NCBI GenBank assembly: GCA_011375275.1
Contig: DRLW01000401.1
Location: 1 to 8,326, forward strand
Source: Bacteroidota bacterium
GTDB lineage: Bacteria; Zhuqueibacterota; Zhuqueibacteria; Zhuqueibacterales; Geothermadaptataceae
Length of the DNA: 8,326 bases
Reading direction: 5' to 3'
In this document: positions 1-7,164 of the stretch, piece by piece
Numbering within the stretch: the first letter of the stretch is position 1
Layout: the number at the start of each line of letters is the position of its first letter
Translations under genes and position numbers: made by a program
The notes under the pieces: generated by a model
Databases searched by the model: none
The model's input: only the letters and a program-made list of their open reading frames with translations
Told to the model about the DNA's origin: nothing

Positions 1-126
1 GCAGCCGTGGTTGCAGCCCGGACGCCGGAACAACTGCTGGACCTGACTGCTGTTGCAGAAAACCCGCTGACTGCGGAAGAGATGGTCTCCATCGGCGAAG
101 TGATCGCCGAGACGATCGGAGTTTAG
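1..126 (+). CDS. Aldo/keto reductase family protein, C-terminal end only (partial)
   Basis: Frame 1 is open from the window edge to a TAG at 124-126 and gives the last 41 residues of a protein. The stretch AARTPEQLLDL followed by NPLTAEEMVSIGEVI has the usual layout of an aldo/keto reductase C-terminus: the NADP-binding GARTPEQ-type loop, then an L(T/S)xEE helix. The complete gene that follows ends the same way (GARNAAQALENA, then LTEEELRQL), so the two are probably a tandem pair of related reductases. The catalytic part lies outside the window, so substrate and true length are unknown. The family call rests only on this C-terminal pattern and is moderate. Confidence 0.55.
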   Translation, partial: AAVVAARTPEQLLDLTAVAENPLTAEEMVSIGEVIAETIGV

Positions 127-337
127 CCTGAAAAACCCAAGGCGCTGCACGCGGTATCTGATCGCCGGGTCTCCAGCCTTCTGCCTGGGATTGCCGCTGA
201 CCGTGACTTCATTTTCCGGCCCGAACAGGCCGAAGGTGGGAAGTGACAGATGAAGAGTGAGCGATCATTCACATAACTTTATGCTAAAAAAATTGTCCAG
301 CCGGTTTTATTGCAAATTTTACCAATTCATCTGACCT
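127..337. other. Intergenic gap between two reductase genes
   Basis: This 211-base spacer has no supported gene. A small inverted repeat (CGGCC at 217-221, GGCCG at 228-232) is not followed by a T-run, so it is not a convincing terminator. The stretch 262-330 is distinctly A+T rich and probably contains the promoter for the reductase at 338, but no -35/-10 pair matches a consensus well enough to call. Confidence 0.4.
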
Positions 338-1282
338 ATGCGCTACAGACAACTCGGCAAACACGGAGCAATCTTTTCGGAAATTGGCCTGGGAACATGG
401 GCCATGGGCGGGCAATGGGCCTGGGGGTGGGGCCCGCAGGATGATGCCGACTCACTGCGTGCCATCTATGCTGCCTTTAAAAAAGGCATCAACTGGGTGG
501 ATACCGCACCTATTTACGGCTTTGGCCACGCCGAGAGCCTGATCGGCAGGGCGGTTACCCAACTCGGCCGGGAGAACATCTACATCGCCACCAAATGCGG
601 CCTGCCCTGGGATGACAGCCGCAAAGTCCGGCGCAGCCTGCGCCCGGACAGCATCCGCAAAGAGATCGAAGGCAGTCTGCGCCGCCTGCGAACCGACTAT
701 ATCGACCTCTACCAGCACCACTGGCCGGACCCCAACACCTCTGTGCTCGACTCCTGGGGTGAACTGGTCCGCCTGAAACAAGAAGGAAAAGTGCGTCACA
801 TCGGCGTGTGCAACTACGATGTGCGCCTGCTGTTACGCTGCCAGAAAATTGCGCCAGTACAAAGTCTGCAGACGCAACTGAGCATGATCCGCCGCGAGGC
901 TCTCGAGGAACTCCTGCCTGCGTGCCGCGAACATGGTATCGCCCTCCTGGCCTACAGCCCGCTGCAAAACGGCCTGCTCACCGATACATTCACCCCGGAA
1001 AAACTGGCCGAGGACGACTGGCGCCGGAAGGACGACAATTTTAACGAACCGGCACTCTCACGCCATCGCCGGCTGGTGGAAAAACTCCGCCTCATCGCCC
1101 GCTCGCGTAACCTCACCGTCGCCCAACTGGCGTTGAGCTGGATCCTGCAGATTTCGCCACAGAATTTTGCAATAGCAGGAGCCCGAAACGCTGCACAGGC
1201 ACTGGAAAACGCCGCTGCCAGCAGCACCGCCCTCACGGAGGAGGAACTCCGGCAGCTCACGATTTTACTGCAAAGCGGTTGA
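338..1282 (+). CDS. Aldo/keto reductase
   Basis: A 314-residue cytoplasmic NAD(P)H-dependent oxidoreductase with a TIM-barrel fold, predicted to reduce an aldehyde or ketone to an alcohol; the substrate cannot be told. The N-terminus MRYRQLGKHG and GLGTWAMGG (17-25) are typical. The catalytic tetrad is complete: D55 and Y60 in WVDTAPIYG, K86 in IATKCG, and H128 in DLYQHHWPD. YSPLQNGLL (206-214) and AGARNAAQALENA (280-292) are the late-barrel and cofactor-phosphate loops. Length is normal for the family. The start is supported by the standard N-terminal motif, although no Shine-Dalgarno sequence is seen before 338, so translation may be weak or unconventional. It follows the end of a similar gene by 211 bases. 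It is separated from the nap operon by 416 bases containing a separate promoter, so a role in nitrate respiration is not implied. Confidence 0.93.
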   Translation: MRYRQLGKHGAIFSEIGLGTWAMGGQWAWGWGPQDDADSLRAIYAAFKKGINWVDTAPIYGFGHAESLIGRAVTQLGRENIYIATKCGLPWDDSRKVRRSLRPDSIRKEIEGSLRRLRTDYIDLYQHHWPDPNTSVLDSWGELVRLKQEGKVRHIGVCNYDVRLLLRCQKIAPVQSLQTQLSMIRREALEELLPACREHGIALLAYSPLQNGLLTDTFTPEKLAEDDWRRKDDNFNEPALSRHRRLVEKLRLIARSRNLTVAQLALSWILQISPQNFAIAGARNAAQALENAAASSTALTEEELRQLTILLQSG

Positions 1283-1515
1283 TGAGCACGCTTGCGTATG
1301 GCGCCAAAATGGCCGCAGAGCCCTCAGTGTCCGGACTGGTTGCATCTGAGCATCTTACTCTCACTGTTGGACAAGCAAGCCCGGTTCAGCAAGGTCTATC
1401 AATGATATGAACCCCCCTCAAGAAACATCAGCTCGCATGTGATCCGCGAGGCACGTGTTGCTGCGCCTGTTGGCAGGTACGGACATGAACTGCAGGACGG
1501 CCCGGGATTTTCTGC

Positions 1516-1531
1516 TTCCTGATTTCAGGAA
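1516..1531. promoter_or_regulatory. Palindromic operator, candidate upstream activator site 1
   Basis: TTCCTGATTTCAGGAA is a perfect inverted repeat: 7-base arms around a 2-base centre, or TTCCTG-N4-CAGGAA. Its centre lies about 139 bases before the predicted sigma-54 transcription start, where enhancer-binding proteins usually sit. A second copy of the same pattern lies exactly 31 bases downstream. An additional half-site, TTTCTG, is at 1509-1514. The cognate regulator is not in the window. Confidence 0.5.
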
Positions 1532-1546
1532 ACGGGAAATAAGAAT

Positions 1547-1562
1547 TTTCTGAAAACAGGAA
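1547..1562. promoter_or_regulatory. Palindromic operator, candidate upstream activator site 2
   Basis: TTTCTGAAAACAGGAA repeats the pattern TTyCTG-N4-CAGGAA of the site at 1516, with one arm mismatch and an identical right arm. The centre-to-centre distance of 31 bases is close to three helical turns, so both sites would face the same side of the DNA. The centre is about 108 bases before the predicted start. A poorer half-site, ATCCTG, occurs at 1580-1585. Confidence 0.45.
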
Positions 1563-1636
1563 AAAAAATTACCGGTTTTATCCTGAACTATTCCGATACA
1601 CGCAATAACAACAGGGGAAAACTTCACCTGCTCACG

Positions 1637-1651
1637 TGGCACAGGTCTTGC
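1637..1651 (+). promoter_or_regulatory. Sigma-54 (RpoN) -24/-12 promoter of the nap operon
   Basis: TGGCAC (1637-1642), five bases, then TTGC (1648-1651) matches every conserved position of the RpoN consensus TGGCAC-N5-TTGC, with the invariant GG and GC separated by the required 10 bases. Transcription should start near 1663, about 36 bases before the napD start codon. Sigma-54 promoters need an ATP-hydrolysing enhancer-binding protein, and suitable palindromes lie 100-140 bases upstream. The position in the only large gap before a six-gene operon makes a chance match unlikely. Confidence 0.82.
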
Positions 1652-1688
1652 CAAGGTCACGGTCAATTTTCTCCACAAACCAGACAAA

Positions 1689-1693
1689 AGAGG
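1689..1693 (+). promoter_or_regulatory. Ribosome binding site of napD
   Basis: AGAGG sits five bases before the ATG at 1699. It selects this start over an in-frame GTG at 1636, which would lie at the edge of the -24 promoter element, upstream of the predicted transcript start. Confidence 0.7.
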
Positions 1694-1698
1694 CTGAA

Positions 1699-1959
1699 AT
1701 GGCAATTTGCAGTTATCTCGCTTATGCGATGGACGGGCAAACAGAACAATTGCGCGCAGAGCTTGAAGCTCTCGAGGGCTGCGTTGAGGTTCGCGAAGCA
1801 GAGCAGCATGATGTTCTGATTTTTGTCACAGATACCCCATCCAAAAAAGCAGACATGGCCCTGCAGGAAAAACTTTCTCATCTACCATCTCTTAAATGCC
1901 TGGCACTGATCTTCATGAGCAGGCCGGAAATGTTGCAACCGAAAGGAGCGTCTGTATGA
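1699..1959 (+). CDS. napD: NapD, chaperone for the NapA Tat signal
   Basis: This 86-residue cytoplasmic protein of the NapD family binds the twin-arginine signal peptide of NapA and delays export until the molybdenum cofactor and iron-sulphur cluster are inserted. It has the family's size and pattern: an opening beta strand (MAICSYLAYAM), a helix (QTEQLRAELEALEG), a strand pair around VEVREA and DVLIFVTD, and a closing helix and strand (ALIFMSRPE), consistent with a ferredoxin-like fold. The ATG at 1699 has a good ribosome site. Longer in-frame starts would enter the promoter. Its stop overlaps the napA start as ATGA (1956-1959), so the two are translationally coupled, as expected for chaperone and client. 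Sequence conservation in NapD is low, so the call leans partly on context. Confidence 0.88.
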   Translation: MAICSYLAYAMDGQTEQLRAELEALEGCVEVREAEQHDVLIFVTDTPSKKADMALQEKLSHLPSLKCLALIFMSRPEMLQPKGASV

Positions 1960-4301
1960 GCAACGATGTAACCCGTCGCGATTTTCTGAAATCCATGGCG
2001 TTGTCTGCGGCTGCCGCTGCGGCTGCCACGGTGATTCCGGGTGTAGCTTTTGCCGGAGTCAACCCGATGAAAAAAGACGGTCTGAACTGGCACAAGGCCC
2101 CCTGCCGTTTCTGTGGTACCGGCTGCGGGCTACTCATCGGCATCAAAAATGGTCGCGCTGTTGCTGTTAAAGGCGATCCGGCTTCGCCGGTAAACCGCGG
2201 TCTCTGCTGTGTCAAAGGCTATCACAGCATCGAAACTCTGTATGCTAAAGACCGGCTGAAAAAGGCGATGGTGCGCAAAAACGGCAAGCTGGTTGAGGTT
2301 GAACTCGAGGAAGCTCTGGACCTGATTGCCAAACGTTTTAAGGACACGATCGAGAAGCACGGTAAAGACGCAGTCGCCATGTATGGCAGCGGCCAGTGGG
2401 CTATCGTCGATGGCTATGCAGCATCGAAATTCATGAAAGGCGGTATCGGCACGAACAACCTTGAAGCCAATGCCCGCCTGTGCATGGCCAGCGCTGTTAC
2501 CGGTTTTCTCACCGGCTTTGGCATGGATGAGCCGATGGGCTGCTATCAGGACCTGGACATCGCAGACGTTTTCGTGATGTGGGGCAATAACATGGCGGAA
2601 ATGCACCCGGTGCTGTTCTCGCGCATTCTGGAAAACCGGCGCAAGAACCCGCACGTCAAGATCATCGACCTCTGCACGCGTTTGACGCGCACCTCCGAGG
2701 CCGCAGACACGGTTATGGTTTTTAACCCGCAGACAGACCTGGCTATTGCCAACGCCATCTGTCACGAGCTGGTCAAACACAATTGGCTGGACTGGAATTT
2801 CATCAAGAAACACACCCTGTTCAAAAAGGGGAAAACCAACATCGGCTATGGCCTGGAAGACAAATTTGCTTTTAAGGACAAACTCTCAGAAATGAGTTTC
2901 GAAGAGTTCAAAAAGTCCATCGAAAAATATACACCCGAGTATGTTGAGGAGCTCTCCGGCGTTCCTGCGGAGCAGATTCGCTATCTCGCCGGCCTGTATG
3001 GCAATCCGAATCTCAAAGTCATGTCCCTGTGGTGCATGGGCATGAACCAGCACACCCGGGGTACCTGGATCAACAACCTGGTGTACAACATCCACCTGTT
3101 GACCGGGAAGATTTCCAAGCCCGGCAACAGCCCCTTCTCTCTCACCGGCCAGCCGAGCGCCTGTGGCACCGTGCGAGAAGTGGGCACGCTGACGCACAAG
3201 CTGCCTTATGGCGTTGTCATGAGTGAGAAAGCCCGTAAGAAAGCTGCCAAAATATGGAAAATCCCGGTCGAACGCATCGACCCGAAACCGAGCAACCACA
3301 CCATGGCCATGTTCCGCGCTCTCGACCGCGGTGACATCCGCACGATCTGGATTCAATGCACCAATCCCATGGTTACCCTGCCGAAGCTGAACCGCTACCG
3401 CGACGGGGCGAAGAAAGAAGACCGCTTCATCATCGTCTCGGATATCTATCCGACGCGCACCACGGAAATCGCTGACGTGGTTCTGCCTGCTGCCATGTGG
3501 ATCGAACGCGAAGGCTTTTTTGGCAACGCCGAGCGGCGCACGCAGCATCACATCAAAATGGTCGAGCCGCCCTCGCGTGACTGCCTTTCGGACATGGAGC
3601 AGATCATCGAAGTGGCGCGCAGGATGGGTCTGGGCGAGCTGTTCGATTATCCGCAGGAAACCATCACCCGCGATCTGTTCGAGGAGTATCGCCAGTTTCA
3701 CGACAACACCGGACACGACATTGCACCCTATGATGAGCTGGTTGCCCGTCCGGGCGTGCAGTGGCCCTATGTCAACGGCAAGGAAGTGCCGTGGCGCTAC
3801 AATGAGGAGTATGATCCGTTCTGCAAGCCGGGCAGCATGTTCGACTTTTACGGCAATAAGAGCACGCACCGCGCCCACATCATCTTCCGGCCTTATGAGC
3901 CGCCGCCCGAAATACCGGACGAAGAGTATCCGATGTGGCTGACAACCGGCCGGATCGTCGAGCACTGGCACACCGGCTCCATGACCCGACGGGTGCCGGA
4001 CCTGTACCGTGCAGCACCGGAAGCGTACATCGAAATCCACCCGGACGATGCTGCCGAGATGCGCATCAGCGAGGGCGATCTCGTGGCCGTAATTTCCCGG
4101 CGCGGCAAGGTGAAGGCCAGGGCCGTGATCAACGGGCGTGGCAAGCCGCCGCGCGGAACGGTTTTCGTGCCCTTCTTCGACGAGAACCTGCTCATCAACG
4201 AAGTGACCCTGGACGCCTATTGTCCCATTTCCAAACAGCCTGATTATAAAAAAGCAGCAGTACGCATCGAAAGGATTGGCTATGCCCGGCAAGCACTTTA
4301 A
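1956..4301 (+). CDS. napA: NapA, periplasmic nitrate reductase catalytic subunit
   Basis: This 781-residue molybdopterin (bis-MGD) enzyme reduces nitrate to nitrite in the periplasm. The N-terminus is a Tat signal (TRRDFLK, R7-R8, then an Ala-rich core ending near AFA, residue 33). The [4Fe-4S] cysteines are C50, C53, C57 and C85 (CRFCGTGC, then RGLCCVKGY), with K87 between cluster and pterin. The molybdenum ligand is C176 in NARLCMASAV. NapA hallmarks follow: FGMDEPMGCY (188-197), WGNNMAEMHP (209-218), GKISKPGNSPFSLTGQPSAC (384-403), GNAERRTQ, and EHWHTGSMTRRVPDL in the C-terminal dinucleotide-binding domain. Length is between the monomeric Desulfovibrio enzyme and the longer proteobacterial form. 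The ATG at 1956 is preferred over 1896 because AAAGGAG (1942-1948) lies seven bases upstream and the Tat signal begins there. It overlaps napD by 4 bases and the next gene by 20. Confidence 0.97.
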   Translation: MSNDVTRRDFLKSMALSAAAAAAATVIPGVAFAGVNPMKKDGLNWHKAPCRFCGTGCGLLIGIKNGRAVAVKGDPASPVNRGLCCVKGYHSIETLYAKDRLKKAMVRKNGKLVEVELEEALDLIAKRFKDTIEKHGKDAVAMYGSGQWAIVDGYAASKFMKGGIGTNNLEANARLCMASAVTGFLTGFGMDEPMGCYQDLDIADVFVMWGNNMAEMHPVLFSRILENRRKNPHVKIIDLCTRLTRTSEAADTVMVFNPQTDLAIANAICHELVKHNWLDWNFIKKHTLFKKGKTNIGYGLEDKFAFKDKLSEMSFEEFKKSIEKYTPEYVEELSGVPAEQIRYLAGLYGNPNLKVMSLWCMGMNQHTRGTWINNLVYNIHLLTGKISKPGNSPFSLTGQPSACGTVREVGTLTHKLPYGVVMSEKARKKAAKIWKIPVERIDPKPSNHTMAMFRALDRGDIRTIWIQCTNPMVTLPKLNRYRDGAKKEDRFIIVSDIYPTRTTEIADVVLPAAMWIEREGFFGNAERRTQHHIKMVEPPSRDCLSDMEQIIEVARRMGLGELFDYPQETITRDLFEEYRQFHDNTGHDIAPYDELVARPGVQWPYVNGKEVPWRYNEEYDPFCKPGSMFDFYGNKSTHRAHIIFRPYEPPPEIPDEEYPMWLTTGRIVEHWHTGSMTRRVPDLYRAAPEAYIEIHPDDAAEMRISEGDLVAVISRRGKVKARAVINGRGKPPRGTVFVPFFDENLLINEVTLDAYCPISKQPDYKKAAVRIERIGYARQAL
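4270..4275 (+). promoter_or_regulatory. Ribosome binding site inside the 3' end of napA
   Basis: AAAGGA, six bases before the ATG at 4282, selects that codon over an in-frame TTG at 4276. It lies within the last codons of napA, so ribosomes finishing napA would reload here. Confidence 0.65.
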
Positions 4302-4908
4302 ACACCAGTACCTGATGCCGGGCGTGGCGCTGCGGGTCGTTATCGTACTTCTGGTGCTGGTCGCACTGGCCTGCGCCCGTTACGAGGACGACCCGGCACT
4401 GGTAACCGATGCCCGGCACAACACACCGTTTATCGATCTGACCTTCGATCTGCCCAAAATTGCCGTCGAGAGCGAAGATACCAGGCCGTTTTTCGTGGCC
4501 CGGCGCACTCCGGATATGGTGCAGTACCCCTGTGCAACCTGCCACACGCAGGGCTTGAAAATCCCCGGTACTCCGGCAGATTATCAGGCGCACGCTGAAA
4601 TCCGGCTCGCACATGCACAGGAGAAAACCATGGACTGCGCGACCTGCCACGGCAATTCGGATACGAACAAGCTGAACAGCCTGACTGGTTCAGCGATCGA
4701 CATGGATCGTGCGGACGAACTCTGCGGCCAGTGCCACACCGAAAAAAAGCGCGACTGGCTGCATGGCGCCCATGGCAAGCGGTACTATACCTGGCAGGGC
4801 ACCAGAGTGATCCAAAGCTGCACCAGTTGTCATAATCCCCACAAACCGGCGCTGGAAAAACGCATGCCGGTTGCCTTTCCCGAACTGAATCCGAGGAGGA
4901 ACCGCTGA
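4282..4908 (+). CDS. Tetrahaem cytochrome c, probable lipoprotein or membrane-anchored
   Basis: A 208-residue periplasmic electron carrier. Residues 16-30 form a hydrophobic segment after a basic N-terminus. It ends in LVALAC, so C31 could be a lipidated cysteine; otherwise the segment is an uncleaved anchor. Four CxxCH haem motifs are present: C84-H88, C119-H123, C148-H152 and C180-H184. Other histidines (H104, H111, H161, H164, H187) could be distal ligands. Spacing and content resemble cytochrome c3/NapM-like proteins, but I do not recognise a named family. Placed between napA and the iron-sulphur gene, it probably relays electrons to NapA. The start at 4282 is chosen for its ribosome site. 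The stop TGA shares one base with the next ATG (TGATG, 4906-4910), indicating coupled translation. Confidence 0.87.
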   Translation: MPGKHFKHQYLMPGVALRVVIVLLVLVALACARYEDDPALVTDARHNTPFIDLTFDLPKIAVESEDTRPFFVARRTPDMVQYPCATCHTQGLKIPGTPADYQAHAEIRLAHAQEKTMDCATCHGNSDTNKLNSLTGSAIDMDRADELCGQCHTEKKRDWLHGAHGKRYYTWQGTRVIQSCTSCHNPHKPALEKRMPVAFPELNPRRNR

Positions 4909-5906
4909 TGGGCTTTTTTGACTGGCTATTCCCGGCCCGGAGAAAAGCAGCCGGAACTGAACAACCAGCTCCGCCCTCGACTGCAGGGGGCGGCAGCTAT
5001 AACCGCAGCGTCAGTCGCCGTGATGTTTTTAAAATTCTGGGCGGTGCCGCGCTGACAGCAACAGCCTGCTCCACGCCCTTTTCTTCCAAAGAAGAAAAAG
5101 AGCTGGCGCGCATAGGCTGGGAAGAGTTTTTCCAGAAAAACTACCGCGAAATGACCCAGGAAGAACGCGATCAGGTCGTGCAGCGTCTGGAGCAGAAAGC
5201 CCGCCTGAAACGCGGTGTCAACGTCAACATCAAGAACACACCGCCCCAGGAGGGTGTCCTGTTTGGCTATGCCATCAACCTTTCCACCTGCCGCGGCTAC
5301 CGCGACTGTGTTAAGGCCTGCATGCTGGAAAACAACCTCGACGAAGAGATGGCCATGCAGTATATCCGGGTCTTTGAGATCAAAAAAGGCAAATTTGATG
5401 TCGAAGCCGGTGAAGCGCAGTATGGCCATGAGGTGCCTGCTGAAGGCAATTTTTACCTGCCCATGCAGTGCATGCACTGCGAGGAACCACCCTGCGTGCC
5501 GGTGTGCCCGGTGGGAGCAACCTGGAAGGAAGAGGACGGCATCGTGGTGGTGGATTACAACTGGTGCATCGGCTGCCGCTATTGTGAGGCAGCGTGCCCA
5601 TACTGGGCACGGCGTTTCAACTGGCAGGAACCCAGCATACCGAACGAAAAGCTCAATCGCGACCAGCACTACCTCAGCAACCGCGACCGGCAGAAGGGCG
5701 TGATGGAAAAATGCCATTTCTGTGTCCATCGCACGCGCGAGGGGCGCCAGCCGGCCTGCGCTGAAGCCTGTCCGACCGGGGCGCGGATTTTTGGCAACCT
5801 GCTGGACCCGGACAGTGAAATCCGCTGGATTCTGGAAAACAAAAAGGTTTTTCGTTTGAAGGAAGAGCTGAAAACCGAACCGAAATTCTTTTACTTCATG
5901 GATTGA
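4908..5906 (+). CDS. Tat-exported four-cluster ferredoxin-like subunit (NrfC/DsrO/HybA type)
   Basis: A 332-residue periplasmic iron-sulphur protein, the usual partner of the NrfD-type membrane protein encoded next; it would pass electrons from quinol to the cytochromes. A Tat motif (SRRDVFK, R37-R38) is followed by LTATAC, so C54 may be lipidated. The 31-residue lead before SVSRRDVFK is unusually long, yet the start is supported by GAGGAGGA at 4893-4900, seven bases upstream. The cluster motifs are C128-x2-Y131-x2-C134-x3-C138; C188, C191, C196, C200; C220, C223, C226, C230; and C269, C272, C284, C288. In the first motif the second cysteine is a tyrosine, so that cluster may be [3Fe-4S] or differently ligated. 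A charged, probably helical insert (residues 60-105) precedes the first motif. The following gene starts 16 bases downstream. Confidence 0.92.
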   Translation: MGFFDWLFPARRKAAGTEQPAPPSTAGGGSYNRSVSRRDVFKILGGAALTATACSTPFSSKEEKELARIGWEEFFQKNYREMTQEERDQVVQRLEQKARLKRGVNVNIKNTPPQEGVLFGYAINLSTCRGYRDCVKACMLENNLDEEMAMQYIRVFEIKKGKFDVEAGEAQYGHEVPAEGNFYLPMQCMHCEEPPCVPVCPVGATWKEEDGIVVVDYNWCIGCRYCEAACPYWARRFNWQEPSIPNEKLNRDQHYLSNRDRQKGVMEKCHFCVHRTREGRQPACAEACPTGARIFGNLLDPDSEIRWILENKKVFRLKEELKTEPKFFYFMD

Positions 5907-5922
5907 GCCTCGGGAGAGAACT

Positions 5923-7164
5923 ATGCTCGAATTTTTGAAATTTGTCATCGCCGGTTTCCGGGAAGCCACGCGCGGCCAGAGGCTATACCACCTCTGGATG
6001 GGCACGCTGACCGTGTTTATCCTCATCGGCGTGTATTTCTATAGCGTGCAGCTAAGGGAAGGCCTGGCCATCACCGGCATGCACGATCATGTCAGTTGGG
6101 GGCTGTACATTTCGAATTTCACCTTTCTCGTCGGGCTGGCTGCTGCTGCGGTCATGCTCGTGCTGCCTGCTTATATTTTTGGTGATATCGATTTCAAACG
6201 GGTGGTGCTCATCGGTGAGGGCGTTGCTGTGGCTGCGCTGATCATGTGCCTCGCCTTTGTCATCGCAGACATGGGCAGGCCGGACAGGCTGTGGCACATG
6301 CTGCCCTTCATCGGCTATTTCAACTGGCCGAGCTCTCTGCTGGCGTGGGATGTCATCGTGCTCAACGGCTACCTGGCCCTGAACATCGTGATCCCGTTTT
6401 ATCTGCTCTATTCCCGCTATCGGGGCCGCAAAGCAGACCCCAAAAAGTATCTGCCCTTTGTGTTTATTTCCGTGTTCTGGGCTATCGCCATCCACACGGT
6501 AACCGCCTTTCTCTATGCCGGTTTGAGTTCAAAACCGTTCTGGAATTCATCGATTCTCGGAATCCGTTTTCTGGCCTCGGCTTTCTCGGCCGGGCCGGCC
6601 TTTATCGCTGTCACCCTGTACTTCATCGACAAGCATTCGGATTTTAAAATCGAAGAGAATATCTTTCATAAATTAGGCTATATCATCACTGTCGCGGCGC
6701 AGATCAACCTGTTTCTGCTCGGCAGCGAGATATTCAAGGAGTTCTACCATCCCACGGCGCATTCTCACTCAGCCTATTATCTCTTCTTTGGTTATGAAGG
6801 CCACAATGCGCTCGTACCGTGGATATGGACCAGCATCATCCTGAACGTGCTGGCAACCGCCACCCTGACCATCCACAAGCTGCGCAGGAACAGACGCGTT
6901 TTTCTCGTCATGTGCCTCACCCTGTTCGTGGCGATCTGGATAGAAAAAGGCATGGGCCTGATCGTGCCTGGCTTTATTCCCTCTCAGTTGGGCGAAATCG
7001 TCGAGTATTTTCCCACCATGCCGGAAATCTTCATCACCCTCGGCATCTGGGCCCTCGGTCTGTTCGTCTTCACTTTTCTGGTAAAAATCGCCATTCCGAT
7101 CGAACTCGGCTACCTGCATTTGAAACAGAGCAGTACGTCAACACAAGGAGTGGAACATGCGTAA
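5923..7164 (+). CDS. NrfD/DsrP-type integral membrane quinol oxidase subunit
   Basis: A 413-residue polytopic inner-membrane protein of the NrfD superfamily, which exchanges electrons between the menaquinone pool and a periplasmic iron-sulphur partner. About ten hydrophobic segments are visible (roughly 22-44, 59-82, 92-115, 140-163, 176-200, 212-234, 248-272, 296-318, 325-348, 367-390). This matches the longer HybB/DsrP/TmcC branch rather than the eight-helix NrfD of about 320 residues. Motifs typical of that branch are ITGMHDHVSWGLYISNFTF (50-68), DMGRPDRLWHM (116-126) and the acidic/aromatic segment GSEIFKEFYHP (267-277). No DsrM, DsrK or hydrogenase gene is adjacent, so it belongs functionally to this nap operon. 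GGGAG (5912-5916) lies six bases before the start. The end overlaps the next gene by 8 bases. Confidence 0.94.
   Translation: MLEFLKFVIAGFREATRGQRLYHLWMGTLTVFILIGVYFYSVQLREGLAITGMHDHVSWGLYISNFTFLVGLAAAAVMLVLPAYIFGDIDFKRVVLIGEGVAVAALIMCLAFVIADMGRPDRLWHMLPFIGYFNWPSSLLAWDVIVLNGYLALNIVIPFYLLYSRYRGRKADPKKYLPFVFISVFWAIAIHTVTAFLYAGLSSKPFWNSSILGIRFLASAFSAGPAFIAVTLYFIDKHSDFKIEENIFHKLGYIITVAAQINLFLLGSEIFKEFYHPTAHSHSAYYLFFGYEGHNALVPWIWTSIILNVLATATLTIHKLRRNRRVFLVMCLTLFVAIWIEKGMGLIVPGFIPSQLGEIVEYFPTMPEIFITLGIWALGLFVFTFLVKIAIPIELGYLHLKQSSTSTQGVEHA

Larger units (their letters stand above)
1283..1698 (+). other. Non-coding control region upstream of the nap operon
   Basis: This 416-base gap holds no supported gene. 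The first part (1283-1500) shows nothing recognisable, and no T-tailed hairpin marks the end of the reductase gene. From about 1505 to 1620 the base composition shifts towards A+T, with two related palindromes at 1516-1531 and 1547-1562. A -24/-12 promoter lies at 1637-1651. From the predicted transcription start near 1663 the leader before napD would be about 36 bases. Confidence 0.6.

Noticed and set aside
1282..1410. Small 42-codon open frame starting on the reductase stop codon (TGATG)
   Set aside because: The overlap looks like coupling, but there is no Shine-Dalgarno sequence, no recognisable motif and an ordinary composition. Chance is the simpler explanation.
1418..1705. Minus-strand open frame of 95 codons in the control region
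   Set aside because: It covers the palindromes and the sigma-54 promoter and runs into napD. There is no domain-like sequence, so the regulatory reading explains this DNA better.
2886..4292. Long 468-codon open frame on the minus strand inside napA
   Set aside because: It is the antisense shadow of a strongly conserved catalytic gene with all NapA motifs in the + frame. The minus translation shows no domain and is rich in residues typical of reversed G+C-rich codons.
1956..4301. Formate dehydrogenase or another molybdopterin oxidoreductase instead of NapA
   Set aside because: NapA-specific stretches such as FGMDEPMGCY, WGNNMAEMHP and EHWHTGSMTRRVP are present, the molybdenum ligand is cysteine in NARLCMASAV, and napD precedes the gene.
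4908..7164. DsrOP part of a sulphite-reduction DsrMKJOP complex, or a hydrogenase HybAB pair
   Set aside because: The proteins resemble those families, but no dsrM, dsrK, dsrJ or hydrogenase gene is adjacent, and the pair lies between napA and a NapB-like gene in one coupled operon.
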